A stretch of DNA of 54,254 nucleotides from Acidimicrobiia bacterium (GTDB taxonomy: Bacteria; Actinomycetota; Acidimicrobiia; Acidimicrobiales; Bin134), in NCBI GenBank assembly GCA_009842675.1, contig VYEX01000034.1, forward strand, positions 41,066 to 95,319, given 5' to 3'. The translations under genes were made by a program, and so were the position numbers. How positions within the stretch are numbered: the first letter of the stretch is position 1; the number at the start of each line of letters is the position of its first letter. Of the stretch, positions 19,058 to 26,753 are shown one piece after another. The notes under the pieces are model-generated. The model did not search any database, was not told where the DNA came from, and saw nothing but the letters and a program-made list of their open reading frames with translations.

Positions 19058-20610
19058 GTCCCACCGACAGTACAACCCGAGTTCACCCCGTCCTCGTGGT
19101 GGATTTCGGCGCCCAATACGCCCAGCTCATCGCCCGGCGGGTGCGCGAGGCCCACATCTACAGCGAGATCGTCCCCCATTCCATCAGCGCCGATGAGATC
19201 ACCGAGCGCCAACCCGGCGCAGTGATCTTCTCCGGCGGCCCCAAGTCGGTCCACGTCGAGGGATCGCCCCGCATCGATCCCGACATCTACGAACTGGGCA
19301 TTCCCATCCTGGGCATCTGCTACGGCGCCCAGCTCATCGCCGCCCAACTCGGCGGGGAGGTGTCCCGCACCGGCATCGGCGAGTACGGCCGCACCGCTAT
19401 GAGCGTGAGCGACCCCGGCACCCTCTTCGGACCCGATGAAGACACCGAGCGCCCGGTGTGGATGAGCCACTTCGACTCCATCTCCACCCCGCCCGATGGT
19501 TTCGTGGTCACCGCCTCTACCCCCCAGGCTCCGGTGGCCGCCTTGGAGAACCCCGAGCAGCGCATTTTCGGCGTCCAGTTCCACCCCGAGGTGGCCCACA
19601 CCCCAGGGGGACAGGCGGTGTTGGAGCGGTTCTTGTACCGGGGCGCCGGCTTGGCTCCGTCGTGGACCACCGAGTCGTTCATCGACGAGGCGGTGGCCGC
19701 CATACGGGCCCAGATCGGTGACGGCCGAGCGGTGTGCGGCCTCTCCGGCGGTGTGGATTCGGCGGTGGCCGCGGCCCTGGTCCATCGAGCGGTGGGGCAT
19801 CAGCTCACCTGCGTGTTCGTCGACACCGGCCTGATGCGCCAAGACGAGGGCCAACAGGTTATCGACGCCTTTCGCCGCTCCCAGGGCATCGAGCTGATCG
19901 CGGTGGACGCCGCCGACCGATTCTTCGATGCCCTAGTCGGGGTGATCGACCCTGAGGAGAAGCGCAAGATCATCGGCGAGCTGTTCATCCGCATATTCGA
20001 GGAGGCCGCCAATCAGGTCGACGGTGCCGCCTATCTGGTGCAGGGCACGCTGTACCCCGATGTGATCGAGTCGGGCTCCGACTCGGCGGCCAAGATCAAG
20101 AGCCACCACAACGTGGGCGGCATCCCCGAGGAGATGGACTTCGAGCTGGTCGAGCCGCTGCGCGACCTGTTCAAGGACGAGGTGCGGGCCGTCGGCCACG
20201 AGCTGGGACTACCCGATGAGATCGTCTGGCGCCAGCCCTTCCCCGGACCCGGCCTCGGAGTTCGGGTGATCGGCGAGGTCACCCCCGACAAGGCGGCCCT
20301 TTTGGCCAAGGCCGACGCCGTCGTGAGGGCCGAAATCCACGCCGCGGGGCTGGAGCGGGAGGTGTGGCAGGCCTTCGCCGTTCTGCCCGACATCCGCACC
20401 GTGGGTGTTATGGGCGACGAGCGCACCTACGGCCAGGTGGTGGTGATTCGAGCGGTGACCAGCGAGGACGCCATGACCGCTGACTGGGCCCGGCTGCCTT
20501 ATGAGCTGTTGGAAAAGATGTCGAGCCGCATTATCAACGAGGTGGACGGCATCAACCGGGTGGCTTACGACATCACCTCGAAGCCCCCCGGCACCATCGA
20601 ATGGGAGTGA
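19054..20610 (+). CDS. guaA: GMP synthase (glutamine-hydrolysing)
   Basis: Converts XMP to GMP using glutamine and ATP. The class I glutaminase has GICYGAQ with Cys89 and the His-Glu pair in FHPEVAHT. The ATP pyrophosphatase has the PP-loop [18 protein letters not shown]. The dimerisation domain ends [12 protein letters not shown]. The start is the TTG at 19054, which overlaps the guaB3 stop as TTGA; no later ATG would keep the first glutaminase strand [14 protein letters not shown]. 518 residues, complete. Confidence 0.95.
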   Translation: MSPTDSTTRVHPVLVVDFGAQYAQLIARRVREAHIYSEIVPHSISADEITERQPGAVIFSGGPKSVHVEGSPRIDPDIYELGIPILGICYGAQLIAAQLGGEVSRTGIGEYGRTAMSVSDPGTLFGPDEDTERPVWMSHFDSISTPPDGFVVTASTPQAPVAALENPEQRIFGVQFHPEVAHTPGGQAVLERFLYRGAGLAPSWTTESFIDEAVAAIRAQIGDGRAVCGLSGGVDSAVAAALVHRAVGHQLTCVFVDTGLMRQDEGQQVIDAFRRSQGIELIAVDAADRFFDALVGVIDPEEKRKIIGELFIRIFEEAANQVDGAAYLVQGTLYPDVIESGSDSAAKIKSHHNVGGIPEEMDFELVEPLRDLFKDEVRAVGHELGLPDEIVWRQPFPGPGLGVRVIGEVTPDKAALLAKADAVVRAEIHAAGLEREVWQAFAVLPDIRTVGVMGDERTYGQVVVIRAVTSEDAMTADWARLPYELLEKMSSRIINEVDGINRVAYDITSKPPGTIEWE

Positions 20611-20631
20611 GCCCGGCGGGCAGCTAGCAGG

Positions 20632-21996
20632 TCAGGCCGCTCTGGTGGTGATGAGCTGCACCCGCTGAGGGGTGTCGGTCTTCATGTTGTCCAGCTCGTC
20701 GGACCAGAAGAACTTCTCCTCGCCGAACGCCGGGCGCAGTTCGTCGAGCCACGAAGCCTTTTCGTCGTAGGCGGCAAAGAACAGCTTGTTCACCCAGTCG
20801 GGATCGCGGCCCTGCACGAACTTGAGAGCCATCACCTTCTCACCGCCGATCTCGGTTATGCCGTCCACCAGCACTTTGCCCGGGGTGGCCGACATCGACG
20901 GCCCCCGCCAGGTGCGGGCCAAACCCGACACCTGCTTATAGGCGTCGGTGTAGATCTGGTACGCCTCCACCAACGGCACCTCGAAGTAGCGCTTGGCCCC
21001 GGTGTCGCGCTCCACGAACATGTAGTAGGGCACGGCACCCAGCTGCACCTCGGTGGTGATCATGTCGGCCCAGGCCCGGGCGCTGTCGTTCACATGGCGG
21101 ATCAGCGGGGCTTGGCAGCGCACCACCGCACCGGTCTCGATGATGCGCCGCAGCGCCTCCCGGGACGCGTCGGTGGCCAGCTCCACCGGATGTGAATAGT
21201 GGGCCATGATGGCCAGGTGGCGGCCCGAGGCCACGATCTCCTCGAACAGCCGCAGCAGATCGTCTGCCTCCTCGCCCTCGGTGAACTTGTAAGGCCAATA
21301 GGCCGGCGCCTTGGTGCCGAACCGGATGGTGCTGATCTCCAGGTCGTCGTCCATCAGCGGCTCGGCGTAGCGGCGGATGAGCTCGGTGCGCATGATCATC
21401 GGGTCGCCCCCGGTGAACAGCACATCCGACACCGTCGGGTTGAGCTTGAGGTAGGCCACCAGCCGGTCGATCTCCTTGCTGGCGAACTTGAGGTCGTCAA
21501 GCTGCACGAACTGCGGCCACCGGAAGCAGTAGGTGCAGTAGGCGTGGCAGGTCTGGCCCTGGGTGGGGAAGAACAGCACCGTCTCCCGGTACTTGTGCTG
21601 TACGCCCTGCACCACCTCTTCCTCCAGGTACCCGGCGTTCATCTCCACCTGCCCGGCGGGGTGCGGGTTGAGGCTGAGCTGGATCTCGCGGGCGGCGGCC
21701 TTGATCTCGGCTTGCGGCGCCTCGGCTTTGATCATGTCGGCGATGCGGGTGAAATGCTCGGGGTCCAACATCCCCTCCTGGGGGAAGGTGAGCTGGAACA
21801 TGGGATCGTCGGGCACGTTGTCCCAGTTGATCAGCTCCTCGCACACGTAGTTGTTGGTCTTGAACGGAAGCACCGAGCCCACCACGCGGGTCACCATCTT
21901 CTGGTGGTCGCTCAGCCGGTCGAATCCAGGGGTGTCCTCCAGGTTGCGGAGCTGGAAGGTGCGGAAGGTGTGCTGTTCGCCGTTGCCAGTACTCAT
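20632..21996 (-). CDS. KamA family radical SAM protein (lysine 2,3-aminomutase-like)
   Basis: A 454-residue radical SAM, PLP-dependent aminomutase homologue. The iron-sulfur motif is CHAYCTYCF (CxxxCxxC). FTGGDPMIM follows, and the likely PLP lysine is in SATPGKVLVDG. Family members move amino groups from C2 to C3 of lysine, glutamate or other amino acids; the substrate is unknown here. GGGAGG stands before the ATG at 21996; the longer frame beyond it is antisense to the next gene. It converges on guaA and is divergent from the AttH/CrtC-like gene. Confidence 0.88.
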   Translation of the reverse strand: MSTGNGEQHTFRTFQLRNLEDTPGFDRLSDHQKMVTRVVGSVLPFKTNNYVCEELINWDNVPDDPMFQLTFPQEGMLDPEHFTRIADMIKAEAPQAEIKAAAREIQLSLNPHPAGQVEMNAGYLEEEVVQGVQHKYRETVLFFPTQGQTCHAYCTYCFRWPQFVQLDDLKFASKEIDRLVAYLKLNPTVSDVLFTGGDPMIMRTELIRRYAEPLMDDDLEISTIRFGTKAPAYWPYKFTEGEEADDLLRLFEEIVASGRHLAIMAHYSHPVELATDASREALRRIIETGAVVRCQAPLIRHVNDSARAWADMITTEVQLGAVPYYMFVERDTGAKRYFEVPLVEAYQIYTDAYKQVSGLARTWRGPSMSATPGKVLVDGITEIGGEKVMALKFVQGRDPDWVNKLFFAAYDEKASWLDELRPAFGEEKFFWSDELDNMKTDTPQRVQLITTRAA

Positions 21997-22007
21997 GGTG
22001 GGTGCCT

Positions 22008-22076
22008 CCCTGTTGATTGTTCCTTGGGTGTCAGGGACTCCTCCGATGGTACCAGCCTCTCCGACAATCAACAGGG
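22008..22076. repeat. 13-bp perfect inverted repeat between divergent genes
   Basis: CCCTGTTGATTGT at 22008-22020 is the exact reverse complement of ACAATCAACAGGG at 22064-22076, with 43 bases between. Each arm lies in the leader of one divergent gene, so both leaders begin with the same sequence; the left arm overlaps the kamA-like ribosome site. It may bind one regulator twice or fold in the transcripts. Confidence 0.8.
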
Positions 22077-22101
22077 GAGCCTCGTCTGCCACCATGGTCG
22101 G

Positions 22102-23232
22102 GTGCTGACCAAATTCGACGATTTCCCCATCCACCAGACCCCCGATCCCATCTCCACCCCTTCCACTGGGGAGAAGGACTTCTACGAGCGCTACTGGTTC
22201 AACGGCTACTCCAAGGCCGGCGACATGTACCTCGGCGTGGGCACCGCCCGCTATCCTCACCTCGGTATCCAGGATTGCGGCATCAGCATCGTCCACAACG
22301 GGGTGCAGCACGCCTTCCACGCCTCGGCCCGGGCCAACCCCGAGCCCTCCGACCTCAGCGTGGGGCCGTTCAACCTGGAGATCACCGAGCCCATGAAGGC
22401 CTGTCGGGTGGTGTTAGAGCCCAACGACACCGACTTCGCCGCCGACCTCACCTTCGAAGCCCGCACCGCAGCCATAGAGGAGCCCCGCCACCACTGGTCC
22501 GATGGCAGCCGCCGGATCATGGACACCACCCGATTCACCCAGTTCGGCCGTTGGCACGGCTGGATCGAATACGACGGCCAGCGCATGGAGATCGACCGCA
22601 CCGAGACCTACGGCACCAAAGACCGCTCTTGGGGCGTCCGACCGGTGGCCGGCGGCGACAACCGGGGCGCCCCCCAGGCGCCGCGGGCCATGGGGCTGTT
22701 CTTCTTGTGGGCCCCGCTGCACTGGGACGACATGTGCAGCCACTATCAGCTCTTCGAGGACACCCTGGGCCGGCCCCGATTCCACGTGGGCGCTTTCCTG
22801 CCCGCCTATGACTCCCTGGCCGACAACCCCGGCGTGGAGGACCCCGGCGTCGAGCCCATGCACCGCTTAGAGCACCAATTGGAGTTCGAGTCCGGCAGCC
22901 GCATGATAAAAGGCGCCACCCTGGCCATGACCTCGCTGGAAGACGACACCCGCCACGAGATCACCTTCGAAAAGCAGTTCACCTACCGCATGAAGGGCAT
23001 CGGCTACAGCCACCCCACCTGGTCGCACGGCGACTGGAAGGGCGAAATGGCCATGGAGTCGGAGCGCTGGAAGCTGGCCGACGTCGACGAGACCGCCTTC
23101 GAGAACCAACACGTCCAGCACCTGATGAAGGTCCGCATGGGCGACCGCCAAGGCATAGGAGTCCTAGAGCAATCCATTTACGGCCCCTACCGCCCCTACG
23201 GCCTAGAAGGCCACATAGCTCCCCCGAGCTAG
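22102..23232 (+). CDS. AttH/CrtC-like predicted beta-barrel protein
   Basis: A soluble 376-residue protein without a signal peptide. The segment DRTETYGTKDRSWGVRP resembles the conserved RDRSWG motif of the AttH/carotenoid 1,2-hydratase lipocalin-like fold, but overall identity is unknown and no catalytic role can be claimed. It is rich in Trp, Tyr and His. I chose the GTG at 22102. An out-of-frame ATG at 22094 opens a four-codon frame (MVGC) whose stop overlaps this start region, so coupling or a one-base error is possible. Confidence 0.65.
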   Translation: MLTKFDDFPIHQTPDPISTPSTGEKDFYERYWFNGYSKAGDMYLGVGTARYPHLGIQDCGISIVHNGVQHAFHASARANPEPSDLSVGPFNLEITEPMKACRVVLEPNDTDFAADLTFEARTAAIEEPRHHWSDGSRRIMDTTRFTQFGRWHGWIEYDGQRMEIDRTETYGTKDRSWGVRPVAGGDNRGAPQAPRAMGLFFLWAPLHWDDMCSHYQLFEDTLGRPRFHVGAFLPAYDSLADNPGVEDPGVEPMHRLEHQLEFESGSRMIKGATLAMTSLEDDTRHEITFEKQFTYRMKGIGYSHPTWSHGDWKGEMAMESERWKLADVDETAFENQHVQHLMKVRMGDRQGIGVLEQSIYGPYRPYGLEGHIAPPS

Positions 23233-23401
23233 AAGCGATTACCTCAGAGCCCGGCTTTTGGGGCGACAGCCTATCTGAAGGCACTAATATTACATAACAT
23301 TCTTCGACAAAGAACAGAAAATATAGATATAGTCTGTGCTTCATGAAGGACACCAGCCGCAGCGGGGGCGTGAAGAACAACGACCTCACTCCCGAGGGTG
23401 T
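23233..23401. other. AT-rich intergenic stretch before a toxin-antitoxin pair
   Basis: Bases about 23281-23342 are far richer in A and T than the surrounding DNA, and hold no recognisable gene. A 33-codon frame at 23343 shows no family features. It marks the entry into the accessory region. Confidence 0.5.
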
Positions 23402-23421
23402 TGTTATACATATGTTGTACA
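23402..23421. promoter_or_regulatory. Imperfect palindrome, candidate VapB operator
   Basis: TGTTATACAT and ATGTTGTACA are imperfect inverted copies (7 of 10 positions) placed just before the antitoxin gene. The -10-like TACACT at 23418-23423 overlaps the end of the palindrome, eight bases before the ATG, so an antitoxin bound here would block transcription. Confidence 0.5.
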
Positions 23422-23431
23422 CTGGACGAGC

Positions 23432-23674
23432 ATGGGTATGAAGTTGATGGCCGTGCGGGTCGAGACCGAGCTGTGGGACGCTGCCGCCCGCCGAGCCGAG
23501 GTATTGGGCACGTCGGTCTCAGAAGTCGTGCGGGAGGCGCTGCGCGAGGCAGTAACAGCCCGTCCGCTGGGCGACCGCGTGGGCCTTCTCCGAGGCTCGA
23601 TCCATGCCGACACCTCCGACGCCCCCCAACACGACTGGCTATCGGAGATACGCGCCCACAACTGGCGCTCGTGA
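23432..23674 (+). CDS. VapB-type antitoxin
   Basis: An 80-residue protein whose N-terminus MKLMAVRVETELWDAAARRAEVLGTSVSEVVREALREAV fits a ribbon-helix-helix DNA-binding fold; the C-terminus would wrap the toxin. The start is the ATG at 23432 or the one two codons later; the upstream frame covers the promoter. Its stop overlaps the toxin start (GTGA). It would neutralise the adjacent PIN toxin and repress its own operon. Confidence 0.8.
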   Translation: MGMKLMAVRVETELWDAAARRAEVLGTSVSEVVREALREAVTARPLGDRVGLLRGSIHADTSDAPQHDWLSEIRAHNWRS

Positions 23675-24102
23675 GCATCTGGCTGGTCGACACCGGGCCC
23701 CTGGTCGCCTATCTCGATTCCAGCGAGACCGAACACCACCATGTCGGTGACATCATCGACGGCTTCACCGGCGTGCTGGCCACAACAGCCGCAGTGGTAA
23801 CCGAAACCATGCACTTCGTAAGCCGTGCCCGATACGGCGCCATTGCCATCAGCGAGTTCATCTCCCACAGCGGCATGCAGGTGCACGGGATGTGCGAGCC
23901 TGCCGATATCCGAGCCGCCTCCGAGTTGATGCAGCGCTACGCCGACACCCCCATGGACTTCGCCGATGCCACCCTGGTGCTGCTAGCCGAGCGGCTGGCG
24001 GTGCCAGACGTCCTCACGCTAGACCGCAGGGGCTTCAACACCTACCGCCTGGCCGACGGCACCGCCTTCAACCCCGTCATCGAAGCCTTTAAGACAGCAT
24101 GA
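23671..24102 (+). CDS. PIN-domain toxin (VapC-type)
   Basis: A 143-residue PIN ribonuclease. Acidic metal ligands are visible in WLVDTGPLVAYLD (N-terminus), VTETMHF, MDFADATLVLLAE and LTLDRRGF. The GTG at 23671 overlaps the antitoxin stop and removes the out-of-frame extension. Such toxins cut specific RNAs, often tRNAs; the target is unknown. Confidence 0.87.
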   Translation: MSIWLVDTGPLVAYLDSSETEHHHVGDIIDGFTGVLATTAAVVTETMHFVSRARYGAIAISEFISHSGMQVHGMCEPADIRAASELMQRYADTPMDFADATLVLLAERLAVPDVLTLDRRGFNTYRLADGTAFNPVIEAFKTA

Positions 24103-24120
24103 CTATGCAGTCAACCTCGA

Positions 24121-24744
24121 CTACGGGTTCTTCCAGTCGTCGGGATCGGTTTCTTGCTCGCCCTCGAGGCGGAGATCTATTCCGTGGTATGAGGCGCATT
24201 GGGCGTGCCATGCGGCCTTAAGCTGCCTGTCCCGATACGCGCCCTGAGGGAATCCCTCCAGGCGGAGCGCGGCAGCCCAGCCGCGCTGGATCCCCGACGT
24301 ATAGACGCCGAAGGCGGTGTCGAAGCCCGTCACCTCGCCCCCGTCATCGGTCCAAGTCCACGTGCTCCCCGCATCATCGGCCTCCTCCAAGCACACCAGC
24401 CCGTCTGAATGGTCGCTGGGACGAACAGACAGCGGGCTCTGTGGCTCTGCAACAGGATCCTCAGTCACAATCGGCTCGGATTCGGGGACTTCCACCTCTA
24501 TGGTCATCGGCGAGGATTGGTACCACCGACCCGCGTCTGCGTTTGGCGACACAAAGCGGGAATCGGGAAGGACGCGCTCCCCGCCGTGTTCCAATCCGAA
24601 TTCAATCCATCCGTTGGCGTGCTTGTAGGCGACGACTCTCACCTCCGCAGGCACGGAAATGGTTTGCGACAGCGCGAAACCCACTCCGCCGGCCGATACA
24701 ACCGCCGCTACGAAAAGCATGGAGATCCACTTGGTGTGCTTCAT
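24121..24744 (-). CDS. Exported protein of unknown function
   Basis: 207 residues with one N-terminal hydrophobic segment (MKHTKWISMLFVAAVVSAGGVGFALSQ) that is either a signal peptide or an anchor. The remainder is acidic and Trp-rich, with TWTWTDDGGEV and a Cys pair far apart (VCLEE, AQCASY). I do not recognise the family. The ATG overlaps the upstream gene's stop (ATGA), so the two exported proteins are made together. Confidence 0.72.
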   Translation of the reverse strand: MKHTKWISMLFVAAVVSAGGVGFALSQTISVPAEVRVVAYKHANGWIEFGLEHGGERVLPDSRFVSPNADAGRWYQSSPMTIEVEVPESEPIVTEDPVAEPQSPLSVRPSDHSDGLVCLEEADDAGSTWTWTDDGGEVTGFDTAFGVYTSGIQRGWAAALRLEGFPQGAYRDRQLKAAWHAQCASYHGIDLRLEGEQETDPDDWKNP

Positions 24745-25313
24745 CCTGAGACTCCAGAGCAGAGGAAGTCGCGCTCTTGCGGCGGCAGGTCACTGAACTC
24801 GTTCTCGCACTGATTGCGCTCATCGTCACCGCCTTGATCGGACGGGCTGCTGTTGTCGGACCGGTCGCTCATGCCGGATGGGCCGCTCCCGCTGGACGAA
24901 CTGCTGCCGCCGGAGGAGCCGGTGCGACAAGAGGGTGCCACGACCCGGTCGCCCTCGTAGACACCGATATAGCGGCAACCGGAGTAGCCGACGCCGGACC
25001 GGTAGGTCCACCCCGGATTGGGGACAACTCCTGGAGCGGGAGCATCTGAGGCAATGGGACTCCCATTGCCATCCACCACGAGATCGGCAACGCCACCGCA
25101 GGCTTGTCCAAACCAGACATAGCCCCCATAGTTGAATCTCGCATACTGGCCACAGGAAACCCCACTATCGCCTGGGATATACGGGGCGTCGTACGTGGGC
25201 AAACCGTTGCCCGCTTCATCTTGAGCCGCGGCGGGAGCTGATAGCACCACCCCCGCTGTCAACACCGCCTTCACGAAAAGCAATGGCAGGAATCGCTTTT
25301 TCGATAGCAGCAT
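24741..25313 (-). CDS. Secreted Cys- and Ser-rich protein of unknown function
   Basis: 190 residues with a signal peptide ending in SAPAAAQ. The mature part has CGQYARFNYGGYVWFGQACG, a Gly/Ser linker (GSSGGSSSSSGSGPSG) and a C-terminal Cys pair. The ATG at 25313 has AGGGAGG upstream; the longer frame lacks one. It lies 26 bases after the truncated TetR gene and is probably in its operon. Family not recognised. Confidence 0.72.
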   Translation of the reverse strand: MLLSKKRFLPLLFVKAVLTAGVVLSAPAAAQDEAGNGLPTYDAPYIPGDSGVSCGQYARFNYGGYVWFGQACGGVADLVVDGNGSPIASDAPAPGVVPNPGWTYRSGVGYSGCRYIGVYEGDRVVAPSCRTGSSGGSSSSSGSGPSGMSDRSDNSSPSDQGGDDERNQCENEFSDLPPQERDFLCSGVSG

Positions 25314-25339
25314 GTTTTGCCTCCCTAGTCGAATACCAC

Positions 25340-25717
25340 TCAATCGGCTGGAAGGGGGCGCACGCCTCCGAAATACCTCTCTATGCAGGCGATCCAGTCG
25401 CTTGTGGGAGGGATTAGGTCTTCGTCCAATCCACCAGACCTGATCATGTGGACGCCGATTTCCACCGCCTGCAACGCGAGTGCTACAGCAGCGGTGCTGA
25501 TCTCGGGATCGACATGGCCCTCGTCCTTGGCCCGCTCAACCAGATGCAATGTGTGGGCAAACGAGTCATTGAGATATTCCCCCAGGCGGGCCTGCACTTC
25601 AGCGTTGCCTTGGGCTCCGCTGAATGCTTGAGTGAACGCCTCTCGCCGAGAGCTGGATTCCATCAGATCTGCTCCCCACAACATCACGAAGTCGGACAAG
25701 GACAGATCATCATCCAC
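25340..25717 (-). CDS. TetR ligand-domain protein lacking the DNA-binding domain
   Basis: 125 residues aligned end to end with the C-terminal ligand/dimerisation half of the full TetR next door: both have QARLGxYxN, LVERxKDEGHxDPExSTAxxAL, and SGGLDED...PTSDW or AGGLDKD...STSDW. No helix-turn-helix is encoded in any frame of the 225 bases upstream. The GTG at 25717 has GAGGAGG 10 bases upstream and a complete promoter with an operator, so this looks like an expressed small protein and not random decay. It could heterodimerise with TetR proteins and block them. A decaying fragment is the alternative. Confidence 0.65.
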   Translation of the reverse strand: MDDDLSLSDFVMLWGADLMESSSRREAFTQAFSGAQGNAEVQARLGEYLNDSFAHTLHLVERAKDEGHVDPEISTAAVALALQAVEIGVHMIRSGGLDEDLIPPTSDWIACIERYFGGVRPLPAD

Positions 25718-25755
25718 AGCGTCACCGCCTCCTCAGAAATAGGACCAAGAACGAT

Positions 25756-25785
25756 TTTATATAGTGAATCTTCACTATATATCAA
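25756..25785 (-). promoter_or_regulatory. Promoter containing a TetR-type operator
   Basis: On the minus strand TTGATA (25780-25785) and TATAAA (25756-25761) are 18 bases apart. TATATAGTGAA (25758-25768), two bases, and TTCACTATATA (25771-25781) form a perfect 11-bp-arm palindrome filling the spacer and touching both boxes. This is the usual layout of a TetR operator. It drives the HTH-less TetR gene and probably the two exported proteins after it. Confidence 0.8.
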
Positions 25786-25942
25786 ACCATTACAGGCTTC
25801 GCGTAGACCAATCGGCTCCACCAGCTATCCTCTAAGGCGCAATAACCCGCCCTTCAACGTGCTTCAATACCGCAGTACTGGGGTTGAACTAGGCGACGAC
25901 GGGCATTTTCCCGCCGAGCAATCCCAAAACTCCGAACGTCAC

Positions 25943-26578
25943 CTAGTCCGTTGAAGAGGGGCGGGAGGCGTCGAACATTCTCTCCAAGAACGCCTGCCAG
26001 TCGCTGGTGGATGGTGCCCGGTCCTTGTCGAGACCTCCAGCCATAACCAAGTGGGCGCCAATACCAAGCGCCTGCATGAACAGCGCAATGGAGGCCGTGC
26101 TGAGTTCGGGGTCAGTATGCCCCTCATCTTTGCCCCGCTCAACCAGACGCGCCATCTGGTCGAACTGCTCGTTCATATATTTCCCCAAGCGCGCTTGCAT
26201 TTCGGGGTTGTTGCGGGCGCTGCCGAATACCTGGGTAAGTACCTCTTGCGTTGGCTCGGGTTCCAACAGTCTTGATCCCCACAACGCCATGATGTCGGGC
26301 AGCGGGAAATCGTAGAGGCCGAGGCCTCTGAGTCTTTCCTCAGGGAGAAGCGGGTCCAATACGTGATCGAGGGCCGCCACCAACATTTCGGTCTTGCTGG
26401 GCCACCGAGCGTAGATCGAGCCGACGGTCACCCCGGCGTTACGGGCGATGTCGGAAACCCGGGCTCCGTCATAGCCGCGTTGCACAAACTCCGCGGCGGC
26501 AGCTTCCAGCAGCTTATGGGTTGTCTCTACGCGATTCCCTCTGCCATCTGGCTTCTGACCGCTTTCTTGTTCACCCAC
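25943..26578 (-). CDS. TetR family transcriptional regulator
   Basis: 211 residues. The N-terminal helix-turn-helix is TTHKLLEAAAAEFVQRGYDGARVSDIARNAGVTVGSIYARWPSKTEMLVAAL (about residues 19-68). The C-terminal ligand domain is closely related to the small protein encoded downstream on the same strand and to the TetR at 42697. The GTG at 26578 has TAGCCT seven bases upstream and is probably leaderless. It most likely controls the nearby operator at 25758 and perhaps the half-site at 30307. Confidence 0.9.
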   Translation of the reverse strand: MGEQESGQKPDGRGNRVETTHKLLEAAAAEFVQRGYDGARVSDIARNAGVTVGSIYARWPSKTEMLVAALDHVLDPLLPEERLRGLGLYDFPLPDIMALWGSRLLEPEPTQEVLTQVFGSARNNPEMQARLGKYMNEQFDQMARLVERGKDEGHTDPELSTASIALFMQALGIGAHLVMAGGLDKDRAPSTSDWQAFLERMFDASRPSSTD

Positions 26579-26585
26579 TTCGGAT

Positions 26586-26613
26586 CAGGCTACTCAACCC
26601 AGCACATCGGACA
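26586..26613 (-). promoter_or_regulatory. Promoter for the TetR gene, leaderless
   Basis: On the minus strand TTGTCC (26608-26613), 16 bases, and TAGCCT (26586-26591); seven bases then lead to the GTG at 26578. There is no ribosome-binding site between. Confidence 0.5.
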
Positions 26614-26702
26614 ACATAGAGACGCATTGTGTGCTTGGGCTCCGTATGCAGCCCATGGCGAGAGCAACCGGCCATAGTCAACCTCGACCAGGCCCTTCAC
26701 TC

Positions 26703-26753
26703 GACTTCCACTGTCCGTCCCGCCGGCGGATAGCAGAGCGGACAGTGGAAGTC
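26703..26753 (-). terminator. 15-bp perfect hairpin at the end of the cadherin-like gene
   Basis: GACTTCCACTGTCCG at 26703-26717 pairs exactly with CGGACAGTGGAAGTC at 26739-26753 across a 21-base loop. The stem starts on the stop codon of the surface-protein gene. There is no U-run, as is common in actinobacterial stem-loop terminators. Confidence 0.6.

Noticed and set aside
21199..22101. Long plus-strand frame before the AttH/CrtC-like gene
   Set aside because: It is antisense to the KamA-like gene; the protein similarity begins only at about 22102.
25718..25942. Search for a lost helix-turn-helix of the truncated TetR
   Set aside because: No frame in this stretch encodes a TetR-type DNA-binding segment, so a simple frameshift does not explain the short protein.
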